Positions 35,951 through 47,559 of a DNA stretch of 64,000 nucleotides are shown piece by piece. Source of the stretch: Hippophae tibetana. Its lineage: Eukaryota; Streptophyta; Magnoliopsida; Rosales; Elaeagnaceae. The notes below the pieces were generated by a model that saw nothing but the letters and a program-made list of their open reading frames with translations, was not told the origin of the DNA and did not search any database. The stretch is from contig CM072801.1 of the NCBI GenBank assembly GCA_037013495.1, forward strand, positions 6,434,501 to 6,498,500, in the 5' to 3' direction. How positions within the stretch are numbered: position 1 is the first letter of the stretch; every line of letters begins with the position of its first letter. The position numbers and the translations under genes are program-made.

Positions 35951-38900
35951 ACTATATGCTTCTTTAGTTTTGTAATAGTTTATTGTTAACCATGTGTTGT
36001 TTAAATCATCTCTAACGTGGTAGTCAATTGATTAAAATTATATTGAAAATTTCAACCATTTCTATTCAATGGGCTGAAGCTGAACCCATTTTCATTTTCA
36101 GAGTTAGAGCGAGAGGAGGAAGACATAGTTGATGAAATATAAGAACGTACGTAGCCGTTATATATATATATGTATGTTTGTTGGGCGTGGTAAAGATATT
36201 TTAAGTGATGAATTTGTATCAACTAACTTCTTATATTATAAAATATATTATTTAATCATTTAAATTGTATAAAATATATTTAAAAATGATAAATTTTACT
36301 ATTTATTCAATATTTGAAGGATGATAGTTCTTAAGGTACTTATTTTATATTATTAGAACATTTTATTCATATAATTTTTGTATAAAATACATAAGTTATT
36401 AAAAATTAAAAATTATAATAATTAAGTTATTTTATTTACGATTCAAAAAATTAGATATTATTAAAATATCTCACCTATTAAATGAAAATATTTAAGTAAA
36501 CGTAAAACTGTTTTTTAACATATTTTTTTCTATTAAATTTCAACTATTGAAATCTATATAAGAGACATATTTCTCACCAATCATATCCGAACAAAATATA
36601 TATGCCCATTACAAAATATATTTAATGTTAAAATTCTTAGTTTTATATTTCCATCAAAAGCATAAATATGTATACTTTCTTCGTCTATGTTATAAACTCA
36701 AATTTAACTTAACTTAATAATTTTTCGTTGAGTTAAAAATTGTTTAATTTTATAAGCAATATTAATGTCTTTCTCTTAACCGATGTGAGATAATGATACT
36801 TAACCGTCTCCAATTAATTCCAATTGTATACGAACTAGTTTATTAAAATCATTTTGATCTCAATTTTTATTATTTGCTAGAAGCTCAAAATGAATTAACT
36901 CGTTTCTATTGTTTAATTTTCTAAAATATTAATTTTATCTTTGAGCGTTTACACGTTACGTAACTTCAGTATTAAAAATATATTATTTTAATTAATTTAA
37001 AATTAGGATATATAGAGCTGAGTGATTTATGGGTCATATTTTTAAAATTTTAATGACTTATGCATCCTATACAAAAATTACATGATAGAAATATCCAAAT
37101 AATATAAATAAATGATTAATAGATAATTTATCGATATTTTAATAATTTTATAATAAAAATTTAACTATTTATTCAATATTTTAATAATTTTTATGTTAAA
37201 ATACCATAGTAAAAAGTTATTTTAATCATTTTCTTATTTATCAATAAAATAAAATAATATTATTTTATTTAAAATATTAATAAAAAATAATTTTTATCAT
37301 TCTTTGATTTTTTTGTAAAATTAAAAGAATAAATGATATTTTTTTACCTAATGAATTAAATAACCCCTTAATTTAATATAAATAACTTGTACAATATTAT
37401 TCTCTATTAAATTTTTTACAAGTGTACAACTCTGTAAATAAATAATTAATTCAGATTATAATAATTTTAAATTCTAAATTACTAGAGAAACCTGAAAAGT
37501 TATTTCCCAGTTAATTGTCTAATTTATAGTTTCACAATCAAAAATTAGATATTAAAAATTAAATATTGTATTTTGATAATAAACTTTTTTAAGCTCAACA
37601 AGTGAATTTTAAACCTTCACTGAACTAATCAATTTTAGTAATATTGAATGGATATTTAGCTAGTTGGGAACACAAGGTTTTTTTTATAAATAATATTTTA
37701 TTAAATATCAAAATAATTAAAACAAAATTAAAAATCATATCAAACACATAAAGAAAACATTGAGCTTTTATTTTTCATTCTATTATAAAATATTTCAATT
37801 GATTTTTTTACTACTCCAACTTATATCTTGCTAGTTTTTCAAATAAATGAAATCTTAATACTATATTATAATATTCATGATCTTTGATACTATGTATTTA
37901 AATAAAAATCTAGTTTGATAATAAAACATATATTTTACAAGTATAAAAATGACATAAATCGTTATAAAAGAATATATATGTGAAAATAATAATCTAAAGT
38001 TAGATTTATGTAAAAAAACAACAACATAAATATGTGTTTTTATTCAAAATAACTAATAATAAAAAGAAAAATATAAACAAAACAAACCAACTATAAAAAT
38101 ACTCCTAAAGAAAATTTAAAAGAAATCTTTCTTTAGTCATAAATTAAATTAATTTTTTGAAAGTTTGAAAGAAAAAAAGAAGAATAAAAGTGAGTAGAGT
38201 TTTCAAACAACTGATATGTTGTTTGGAACACAAGGCACCAATTGATTATTAGAAAATTAAAAAAAAAACTAATAATAATAACACAGGGAGTCACTCAAGC
38301 TTATTGTTGTCAATTTTTTACATCAGGGTAGATAATCATGTAAAAAATTTAATTTTTTCACCGATGGAGGAACACATGAGGGAGAAATTGCCATGGTGGG
38401 TTAAGGAATCACATTCCCCATCACATTAAATCTCCAAACTCAAATTTATTACCATTTTATATAATTTAATATATATAAATTTACTTAAAAAAGATACAAC
38501 ATTATAATTAAAAATATATTTTATTTTAAAATTTTAACAACTATTAAAATAAATTTTTAATTATATCTATAATTTATACGTTACATTTAATATCTATTAA
38601 ACATAATTTTAAATTTATTTTATTTTTAAACATAAATTTTATTAATTTATAAAATTAAATATATATTATTTATCAATAAAAATCACTCAATCTTTATAAA
38701 TTTTTCAGAACTTCTATAAAAAAATATCAATCCTATAAACATGGGATGTGATGTCAAATTCGAACCCTTCTCGCCTCGTACCCGACTGGTTATCAGGACT
38801 TTTTATATTGAATATAAGTGAGCGTATTTATTTATTATTATTTTTAAGGAAAGCATATTTATGTTATTAGCTAGTTTTATGTACTAAATTTAAAAAAAAA

Positions 38901-39589
38901 AAGTGCTAACAACATTAAATTTTAAACCTAAACCATTTTAAGATTTCAAATTAAACTTGAAAATAAAAATTATCAGTTACCTATCCAACTTAGTCAAAAA
39001 AAAAATTTAATATTATAGATTACATCTCAAGTGAGGTGCTGCTATTACCGTAAATATCAACAACTTTTTAAAAATTTGGTTAGTTATTAATTCGTGCTAA
39101 AATTTAAAAATATTATTATTTTTAGTTTAAATTAATATTTAAAATATAATATTGTTAATAATGATAAGATGTTTTTAATAATTTTTAAAATATTATATAC
39201 GTGATTAATATATATAAAATATTATTTTTTGAGAACAATTTTATAACTAAAAAATATTGATATTATATGAACACATATATTTAGTACAAATTAAGGTTGT
39301 CGTTATATATAATAAAGAGGATTGTCATAGAGTTTGAAGCATTAAGTAAATATTGTTTATTATGATTTGCACTTAAATTTAAACGAAAAAGAGGGTTTTA
39401 AGTCTCGAGCTAATACTCATCTAGATGTAACGATAGGATTCGCGTAATCATTTGTTAATTCGATCAATGCATCACCGTGAGGAAATGAAATGGGTCCGTG
39501 AGTGAAGACTTTGGATAAAGGGGATAAATTCAGTTGACACCCTTACTCACATCTTAAACTTCACACTTAAACTTTTGTTGTTTAGGTTA

Positions 39590-39935
39590 GTAAAAAAAAT
39601 TAATCAGATTGAATTGTATATATTTACTTAAATTAGATCGTTTAATTATTAAAAAAATTTAACAAATTATTTTATCTGATTAATAATACATAAATATGAG
39701 AAATTTAATCCACAATTTTTGAAAAATAATATAAAAAATTTAATATATTATTAAAATTGATTCGATTTAATTTGATCGGTTTAAAAATTAATATAATTAA
39801 ATTAAATCGTTTTAATTAATATAAATTATACCGAACTATTTAATTTATAAAATTATTCAAATTAATTCGATTCGATCCAATTTACTTTTTTAATTTAATT
39901 CAGTTCAATTCGATTTTTGAATACCCTTATAATCA
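39590..39935. repeat. TTCGATT-rich dispersed repeat
   Basis: Many AATTCGATTCGAT/TTTAATT-type words ending in TCGATTTTTGAATACCC. This pattern ('CAATTCGGTTTTTGAACACCC'-like) is a widespread degenerate repeat in plant genomes. Class uncertain. Confidence 0.4.
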
Positions 39936-40648
39936 ACTAATGTTCTTTAAGTTTGACATCAAAATCTTATCTAAGATTCGAATCATAATAGGTGTAGAGT
40001 TGGCAAGAGTGCTCATTGGAGGATTAGGGGAGCAATGATCATAATTTTAATGACCACTTCTGTTGTTTCTAATTGAACTATTGTTGATAATTGTATCTAA
40101 TATTGTTTATAATTTTATCCTTAAAAATATATATTATATTATTTTTGAAGATAATATATTTATAAATGTCATAGAATTATACACAATAGAATATGTTAGA
40201 TATTATATATTTTATGATATTACAAATGAAATGTTATAATTGGCTACTAACTTAGTAAAGATTTATATAAAAAAAATTATAATAAAATCTTTAGATCTTA
40301 TTTATAATAATTATAAACTTGTTATAAATAAGTATATAAAGTTCTTAGGGAAAAAAATGATAGAGTTATAAAATTAAAATTTTTGTTTTTAAATGTTTTG
40401 TAAATCTAGTTATAGTTAATTTTTAAAATATTTTTATATATTATAATCATATAAGAATAATAAATTACTTAATAATTTTTTATTTAATATAATAATATAA
40501 GTTTAATTATATTTAATTATAATATTATACCATATCATGGAATAAAATATACCATTCATAGTATCATCCTGCTAAAATATGATCTATGATATCAGCATGA
40601 CATCATTCTTCATTTATTTCTTTAGCCACTAGATGTACTTTAAACCAT

Positions 40649-40714
40649 ATGCATTATTGAGCTTTTGTAGTTTTTAATTCCCAACTAAGGAAAGGTACGT
40701 GGCCACTAATTTTT
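40649..40714 (-). repeat. Inverted copy of the block at 41.94-42.00 kb
   Basis: On the minus strand this reads TTAGTGGCCACGTACC then GGGAATTAAAAACTACAAAA and GCATATGG, matching the plus-strand text at 41938-42004. It makes an inverted pair about 1.3 kb apart. Confidence 0.75.
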
Positions 40715-40734
40715 AACGGTACTCATGAAAGAAT

Positions 40735-40764
40735 CTCTCTCCCTCTCTCTCTCTCTCTCTCTAA
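40735..40764. repeat. (CT)n microsatellite
   Basis: About 14 CT units with one interruption. It lies just beside the inverted block. Confidence 0.9.
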
Positions 40765-41719
40765 CATATGGTGCTTACGAGAGATCAGCACAAACGTTGA
40801 CAATTTTTCTTTTTACCTAATTTCCAAATTAATATAATAATTTTAAGGCTTAAGTGCAGAGTATTTAAATTTTGTCCAACTCTAAATTTAAATCCTTAAT
40901 TTTTTATTAATTTAATCTTTAAATTTTTTAATTTTTATACTTAAATCTTCAAAAAAAAATTAATAATTTAATTCTTAAACTTATAATTTTTTAACTTAAA
41001 TCCTAAATTTTTATTATTATCCATGATCAATTGACAATTTAAAATTTTTAATTTAAGGATAAAATAAAAATTTAAGATCTAAGTGTAAGAATTAAAAAAA
41101 ATTGAATTGAATTGTTTAAAAAAAATTATAAATATTTCAAGAATATAAAAAGATAAAAATATTACAGACGATTTTAATTAAAAATGTATATATTGGATAA
41201 AAAAATTCTCAATAAAACAAAAAATTATATCAAATTAATAAATTTTTTAAAATATATATATCTTTAAGTATGTTATGTTTATCATGTAATGACGGATAAG
41301 AGCTCAATAATTTACACATGAAGACTAAAAGTGAGATTTAATAATGTTTCTATAACGATAAAAACAGATGATTGTAATTTTAGTGAGTAACTTAGATGTA
41401 ATCCAATTTAATTCATAATATAATATTAATTGTGTGATTAGATTATGAATATAAGTTTCATTGGTTTGGAAACGATACAAGTTAAATCTTATACGTCACT
41501 TTATTGTTTTTTTTTGTTAGTATTATTATTTATTGTTATTATTAATGTAGTTGTGTTGCCTAATTTTATTATCCTTTCATTTGTTTCTTATTTTGTTTTC
41601 TTTTGTACTTATTGTTTGGTTAGATAACTATCATTTTGTATGATAACTCTATAATATTGTATAGGCCTCATAAGACTCGATAAAATCACGATAAAATACG
41701 TTAACGATTTTATATTTTT

Positions 41720-43140
41720 TTTTTAAATAATGATAATAATATATAGTATACACTTTTTATAAATATTAAAATAGTTGCTTTTCAAACCCATCATGTGAGT
41801 ATTTAACTTAAAAAAAAAACAAAACTTATTTGTGTGATCAAATGATTTTTCTCCCCTTAACCAATGAGCATTTTTATTTTTTTATTTTTTTGGATAATCT
41901 TGAGAATATTTGTGATAATCTGTCACGAGTACATGTAAAATTAGTGGCCACTTAACTTTAGGTGGGAATTAAAAACTACAAAAGCCTAACTACTCAGCAT
42001 ATGTAATTGTTTCGATAATTAGTCTCTTTTGTGGGGTAGTTCAATTCAATCGATTGAGATGTTGCTTGAATTTTCATTTTCTCTTTTGGTTGTGGCTTAA
42101 AGATGTTGATTCTTAATTTTTCTATCTTAATATTTATCTTTTCCTGTTTTTTTTTCTAAACGATCTTTACATCTGAAAGTTTGTAATATGTCTAAAAAAT
42201 TCTTAAATGATACGATTTAATCTGTAAATTTTTAAATAAAATTTAGTATCTAAAATTTCAAAACTTAACGTATATATTCATAAATATTTATTTTATTCAT
42301 TAAATTAAAATTTAAGTGTAATTTTTTAAAAATTTAAGACTAAATTATAAAGTTTAAAAATTAAAAACTTGTTTATAAAATTTTAAAAAATAAATTTTAA
42401 GATTTAAAAATTTAAAAATTTGTGTGTCAATTTTCTTAAAGTTTAGAAAGTAACGAAATAATGAGCAAAAAAATAAAATTAGCATGTAATATATTAAAAT
42501 AATTATTTATTAACCAAATACCTTATGAAACGCCAATATTTACGAACTTGAGGTAAATCATTTTTCCTTCGTGCAGTGAGGCCAGTAAATGCTTGCTTCT
42601 TTATACTCACATATATATCTACATGTAGATTTGAATAACATCTCTAAAACATGTGTAGACGAATATATGTGTAAATATTTATTTAAAATAGTAACAATAA
42701 TATATAATATAAGATTCCTACAAATATTAAAATAGTTGTGTTCGAAGCCGTCTAGAAATTACTTATTATTCTATTTGATTACATATTATTTAAAGTTGAT
42801 ATAAATTTAATAAAAAATTCAAAATAAAAATAATTTAATTAGTAAAGAATATATTCTTAAAATAATAAATAATATCGAAATTTGATGCGAGTATTTAACC
42901 CTATCTTAACGTATTTGTGTGATCACATGATTTTTTCCACTGAACTTCCTAAGCATTTGATATTTATATATATTTATTTTTTGCTAATCTTGTCGACGTT
43001 TGTGTTGATATTCAATAAGTACCATGAAAAAGTAGTGGCCACATAAGTTTAGGCAAAAGCTCAATTACGGAGCATTTTTAATTGTTTCAATAATTAGTCC
43101 CTTTTGTGGGGTAGTTCGATTCAATCGATTGATATTTATA
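41720..43140 (+). repeat. Locally duplicated block, two diverged direct copies
   Basis: Copy A (about 41.72-42.06 kb) and copy B (about 42.69-43.14 kb) share, in order, ATAAT-rich start, CAAATATTAAAATAGTTG-like text, TTTGTGTGATCA, AGTGGCCAC, AATTGTTTC(G/A)ATAATTAG and TTTTGTGGGGTAGTTC. They lie ~1 kb apart. A partial inverted copy is at 40.65 kb. Sequence between the copies (about 42.48-42.61 kb) recurs near 47.33-47.45 kb. Family unknown; no coding region. Confidence 0.72.
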
Positions 43141-43261
43141 TAAAAAAAAATTCTCTTTAAAGCTCCTTCATGTATCTCGTATAAAAATATAGTCTTTATC
43201 TTCCTACAAATTCTAAAAACTACTCATCAATTTCAAACTTTTTTTGTCTGAGGCATGTTAT

Positions 43262-43554
43262 TATTGGAGATAAATTTAAGAAGTAAATTAAAGAGTGTTA
43301 ACTTCTTAATTTAAGGAGTAAATTAAGAACCTTAATTCAATGAGTAAATTAAGAACCTTAATTCAATGAGTAAATTAAGGAGTAATTCAAGGAGAAAAAC
43401 AAGGAATCCTTAATTCAAGGAGTAAAATAAGAAATCTTTAATTCAAGGAGTAAAACAAAGAATCCTTAAATCAATGAGTAAATCAAGAAATGTTTAATTC
43501 AAAGAGTAAATCTCCTTATATATAGCTATAGAATTGTAATGAAAATAGAGAGAG
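43262..43554 (+). repeat. Extra LTR-like unit before the TRIM element
   Basis: Starts TATTGGAGATAAA, continues with many GGAGTAAATTAAG-type words and ends in ATATATAGCTATAGAATTGT then GAAAATAGAGAGAG. This matches the LTRs of the adjoining element but lacks their last part. The neighbouring 5' LTR begins at the next base. Confidence 0.7.
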
Positions 43555-44728
43555 TATTGGAGATAAAATTAAGGAGTAATTTATGGAGTAAATTAAGGAG
43601 TGTTAACTCCTTAATTGAAGGAGTAAATTAAGAACATGAATTTAAGGAGTAATTCAAGGAGAAAAACAAGAAATCTTTAAATCAAGGAGTAAATGTCCTT
43701 ATATATAGGTATAGAATTATAATGAAAATATGAAAGAAATAATATAACTTTGAGAGAGCTTGTTTTATTTAGAAAGACTTTTAGGCCTTGGCGTTTTCAA
43801 CATGGTATCAGAGCAAGTCGATCTTCTTGAAAAACAATTGTTATTTCTCTATTCAAAGTGCGTTTGGCACTCTATCAGAGCGATTTCTTATTCTATTTGT
43901 TTTTTTAAACCAAATTTCTTGGTAATGATGGATTAAATCTCTCTTGTAGCTTCTACCGACTTCATGTGGAGGGGGAGTATTGTGGTAAAAAAAAAAAAGG
44001 TCCCACATTGAAACCAAACTCTTGGCGATGATGGATTAAATCTCTCTTACAACTTCTACCTACCTTACGTGGAGGAGGAGTATTGTGTTAAAAGGAAAGG
44101 TCCCATACTGAAACCAAGCTCTTGGCGATGATAGATTAAATCTCTCCTACAACTCATACCTGCCCAATATGGAGGCAAAGTATTGTGGTAAAAGGAAAAG
44201 GTCCCACATCGACAACACTATTTTTTTTGCTATCGTAATCAACATTTTTTGTTAGTTTTACATTTGCTGCCTTGGCTTCTCATCAGTTTCAACGACTTCT
44301 TTGCAAGCTTAGATCCATAAATCTTATGGATCCAGCTTGAGGGGAAATATTGGAGATAAAATTAATGAGTAATTTAAGGAGTAAATTAAGGAGTGTTAAC
44401 TTCTTAATTGAATTGAAGGAGTAAATCAAGAACCTTAATTCAATGAGTAAATTAAGAAGTAAATCAAGGAGTTGTTATCCTTAATTTAGTAATTGAAGGA
44501 GAAAAACAAGGAATCTTTAATTCAAGGAATCCTTAATTCAAGGAGTAAAACAAGTAATCCTTAATTCAAGGAGTAAAACAAGTAATAATTCAAGAAATAA
44601 AACAAGGAATCCTTAAATTAAGGAATAAATCAAAAAATGTTTAATTCAAAGGGTAAATCTCATTATATATAGCTATAGAATTGTTTATTTAGTTAGGCCT
44701 TTAGGCCTTTGCCTTGGCATTGTCAACT
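43555..44728 (+). mobile_element. TRIM-like miniature LTR element
   Basis: A 5' LTR (43555-43801) and a longer 3' LTR (about 44348-44728) share TATTGGAGATAAAATTAA, GGAGTAAA-type words, TATATAGCTATAGAATTGT and a (T)AGGCCTTTAGGCCTT-like end. The 5' LTR is followed at 43803 by the Met-tRNA-type primer site TGGTATCAGAGC, and the 3' LTR is preceded by the purine tract GAGGGGAAA. Only about 550 bp lie between them, with no coding capacity, so it fits a terminal-repeat retrotransposon in miniature, which moves with enzymes of other elements. The internal part holds a ~100-bp triplication. Confidence 0.8.
43907..44218 (+). repeat. About 100-bp tandem triplication inside the TRIM
   Basis: Units start near 43918, 44021 and 44121 with CTTGG(T/C)(A/G)ATGAT(G/A)GATTAAATC, continue CTACC...GTGGAGG...GTATTGTG, and end GGTCCCACAT(T/C)GA. 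TCCCACATCGA-type motifs are common in internal parts of plant LTR elements. Confidence 0.85.
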
Positions 44729-44729
44729 C

Positions 44730-45586
44730 AAATTTTTAACAGTTATTTTAGATTAAGAAAAAGATAATCTAAATTTATTCTCTTATCATAATATGTGTTA
44801 AATTTATCGTGCTAATAATTTATGGTAAGATCTATATAAATAAAATAAAGATTGATTTTCATATTCTTAATTTTATAAATTTTATGGTTTTTCTATAATA
44901 AAGTTAATTACTTTTGTTTAAATTGTTATGCAATTTTTGTATCCTGAGATATTACTTAAAATTTGATCTTTAATACATGAAATTTATTTTATTTAATCTC
45001 TACTTGAAATTTAATTTATTTTCTTCAATTCTTAAGCATCTTTTACAGAAGTTAGAATAAATTTTTTAGACTTTGGGTCATGTGCCCTAAAGATCCACAT
45101 TTGAATCCGTCACTAAGAGAGGTACAAACTAACTATAATGTGCCACAAATATTGTATTATATGTTTAATTAATATACACAAATTGTTTAGTTTAGGACAT
45201 TCAACATAAAATGGTTGGTTTAATATTTAATATTATTTAATTTAATATTATTACGATACTATTTTTATTGTTATAATTTTAATTATCATATTTGTAAGGA
45301 CTATAAGTGTTCGTTATTTTCGGTGACAAAATATTTATTTGTAAATTTGTTTTTAGACCTGTTATTAAGTTTATCAAGAAAAGCCGAACAAATGTTCAAG
45401 TTTCATATATTCGTACTTGAAGTATTTTTTTTATAACTACAACACATATGATTGTATTCATGCATTTAATAACACATTTTCATAAATCGAAAATAATATA
45501 TCTTAAGATAATATTAAGTTTTTGTTTTTAATGCGCTTTGAAAACATATTTAACCCTAACCCTAATATGATTAAGTATTATTATTA

Positions 45587-45634
<48 letters not shown>

Positions 45635-47540
45635 TGCATTAGGGTTATAGGAGTGTGTTGAAAAAAAAAACTACTGCAAATTGTTATACATTCGCGAGCC
45701 GTTCGCAGCCGAAAAAAGAAGAATAAAAAGTTAACATTTAAGAGCTGCACTTAAGGTAATATAGGAATTAATATAGATATGCTGTGAATGAAAAGGTAGA
45801 GTTGCATAAGTGTTCATATGAACATGGAAACTAACTTTCATCAACATCAGTTCTTACATATATTTTGGGGATAAGGTAATTAATATATATATATATATAT
45901 ATATTGATTTATAAGATGTTGATTTTAAAAAAAATTACAAAAGTGATTAAATAAGTTGGTTAATATTAAATTAATATTATACTAAATATATTTATTTGAT
46001 ACTTTTATATTTATATTGTTTTCTCTTGATTATATTCTTACATATTTAAATTAAATAATTTTATGTGTTATCATAATTATTTTATTTGATTATTAAATTT
46101 CAAAGAAGCTATCTTTTATTGATTTTTGCTTAATCTTTTTGCTCTAGAATTTTCTAGTTGATTTGATTTAAATGACATATATTTTGAACCATCTAGTTAG
46201 GATTATTCATTGTTAAATCTGTTCTAGAACACACACGAACACTTGTGTTTTTGTGCTAACCTTTTTGCAGTTGATTTGTAAACGATTTGATTTGTGAGGA
46301 GCTTATTGGAACGTTGGTCTAGAAATCATTCACGCTAATGTTGGAAACTGTGAAAACAGAACAGTGACTCGTAAGTAAAGTACATTGGGGCAGTATCCTA
46401 GGGAGGATAGCATAAGATCGAGTTTGTACTTGAACATTTGATTTTCATAGTGGAAAGTTAGGTGATACGGTGGACCGGTGGTTTTCCTCTTAGGTTATTG
46501 TTGTGGTCTAGGTTGTTTCCACCTAAAAATATCGTGTGTTATTATTTTATTTTCACACTTTATTTTTACACGCGATTTCATGTCTCTCGACCTTGTTTAG
46601 GTTATCAAGTTATAAATTAATAAAAAAATTAAGAATAAACTATTCACACTCTCTGGTTTATTCAAGTCTATATTTACATATTTTATAAACTTTCAAATAT
46701 TTATTATAATTTCCTAATTTTATTTTTTATTTTATTAAAAAAAAGCTTGAAAGAAGTTGACATAAAGGCATAAGTATATTAACTGCGGATGAGATGACAA
46801 CATCGGATCAACACAACCACAACTATGGCACTATGCAAAGAATAAAAGTTTGGTGGTATCCAAAGCTGATCAATGATGTGTGAATCCAAAAAATCAATGA
46901 TTTGGATCACTGAAGTAGTAGCAATGCTATCGTTAACTTGTTCTTTACTTAACATAAAATTTAAAATAAATTATATTTAAAAAAATTAATTAAATTTATA
47001 GATAATTATTTAAACTTTTAAAATATATAATTTTATTTTCAAATTTTTAAAGCTTTATACAAATATTCTTAATTTTTCAAATTATATAATTTAATATTTA
47101 AAATTTTAGATCATAAAATTTTAATTCATAAAAAAATATTTTACTCACTAAGTTCGGATTAGTGAATTTTTAAAAGTTTGTGCTTGAATTATAAGATTTA
47201 AAGGTTCAAGAATCTGTACGTAAATTTTTAAAAATTTGAAAAATAAATTTTATTACTTAAAAATTTAAAAAATTATGTATAAATTTGAGAGTAATAAATT
47301 ACTTAAGCAAAAAAAAAAAATAGCATGTAATATATTGAAATAATTATATTAAGAAACGTCAAATATTTAAGAACTTGAGATAAATCATTTTTCCTTCAAG
47401 CAGTGAGGCTAGTAAATCCTATCTTCTTTGTACTTATATACATCGAGAGTTTGCGTAAAGTGTACATCTTTGAGTAATACGTAGTGTGGAATGGGAAATA
47501 TATTAAAAGTCTATAGCCAAACAATATTCATTAATCAATC
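44730..47540. other. AT-rich intergenic DNA
   Basis: No gene is supported. It contains two (TA)n runs (45590-45632 and about 45882-45904), telomere-like words around the first, a more balanced but non-coding stretch at about 46.2-46.9 kb, and near 47.33-47.45 kb a copy of text from 42.48-42.61 kb. Confidence 0.5.
45553..45647. repeat. (TA)n microsatellite flanked by inverted telomere-like words
   Basis: AACCCTAACCCTAAT at 45553-45567 precedes about 21 TA units (45590-45632), and ATTAGGGTTAT at 45638-45647 follows in opposite orientation. The CCCTAA word is the plant telomere repeat in reverse. It is only about two units long, so it is not an interstitial telomere array. Confidence 0.7.
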
Positions 47541-47559
47541 AATATTAGTAACGATAATT

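Larger units (their letters stand above)
34200..40600. other. Long AT-rich, gene-free stretch
   Basis: Extremely AT-rich DNA without a supported gene. Small-scale structure includes diverged ~112-bp duplicates near 34.58-34.80 kb, ~55-bp duplicates near 34.93-35.04 kb, a possible MITE near 35.34-35.95 kb and a TTCGATT-rich repeat near 39.6-39.93 kb. Open frames are low-complexity translations. Confidence 0.6.

Noticed and set aside
38755-38805. tRNA B-box-like word on the minus strand (GGTTCGAATT), possible SINE or tRNA
   Set aside because: No matching A box at the right distance, no cloverleaf and no poly-A-type tail; the match is too short.
41445-41627. 60-residue hydrophobic plus-strand frame in the AT-rich region
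   Set aside because: Low-complexity Phe/Ile/Val translation of T-rich DNA inside a repeat-rich stretch, with no promoter or homologue I recognise.
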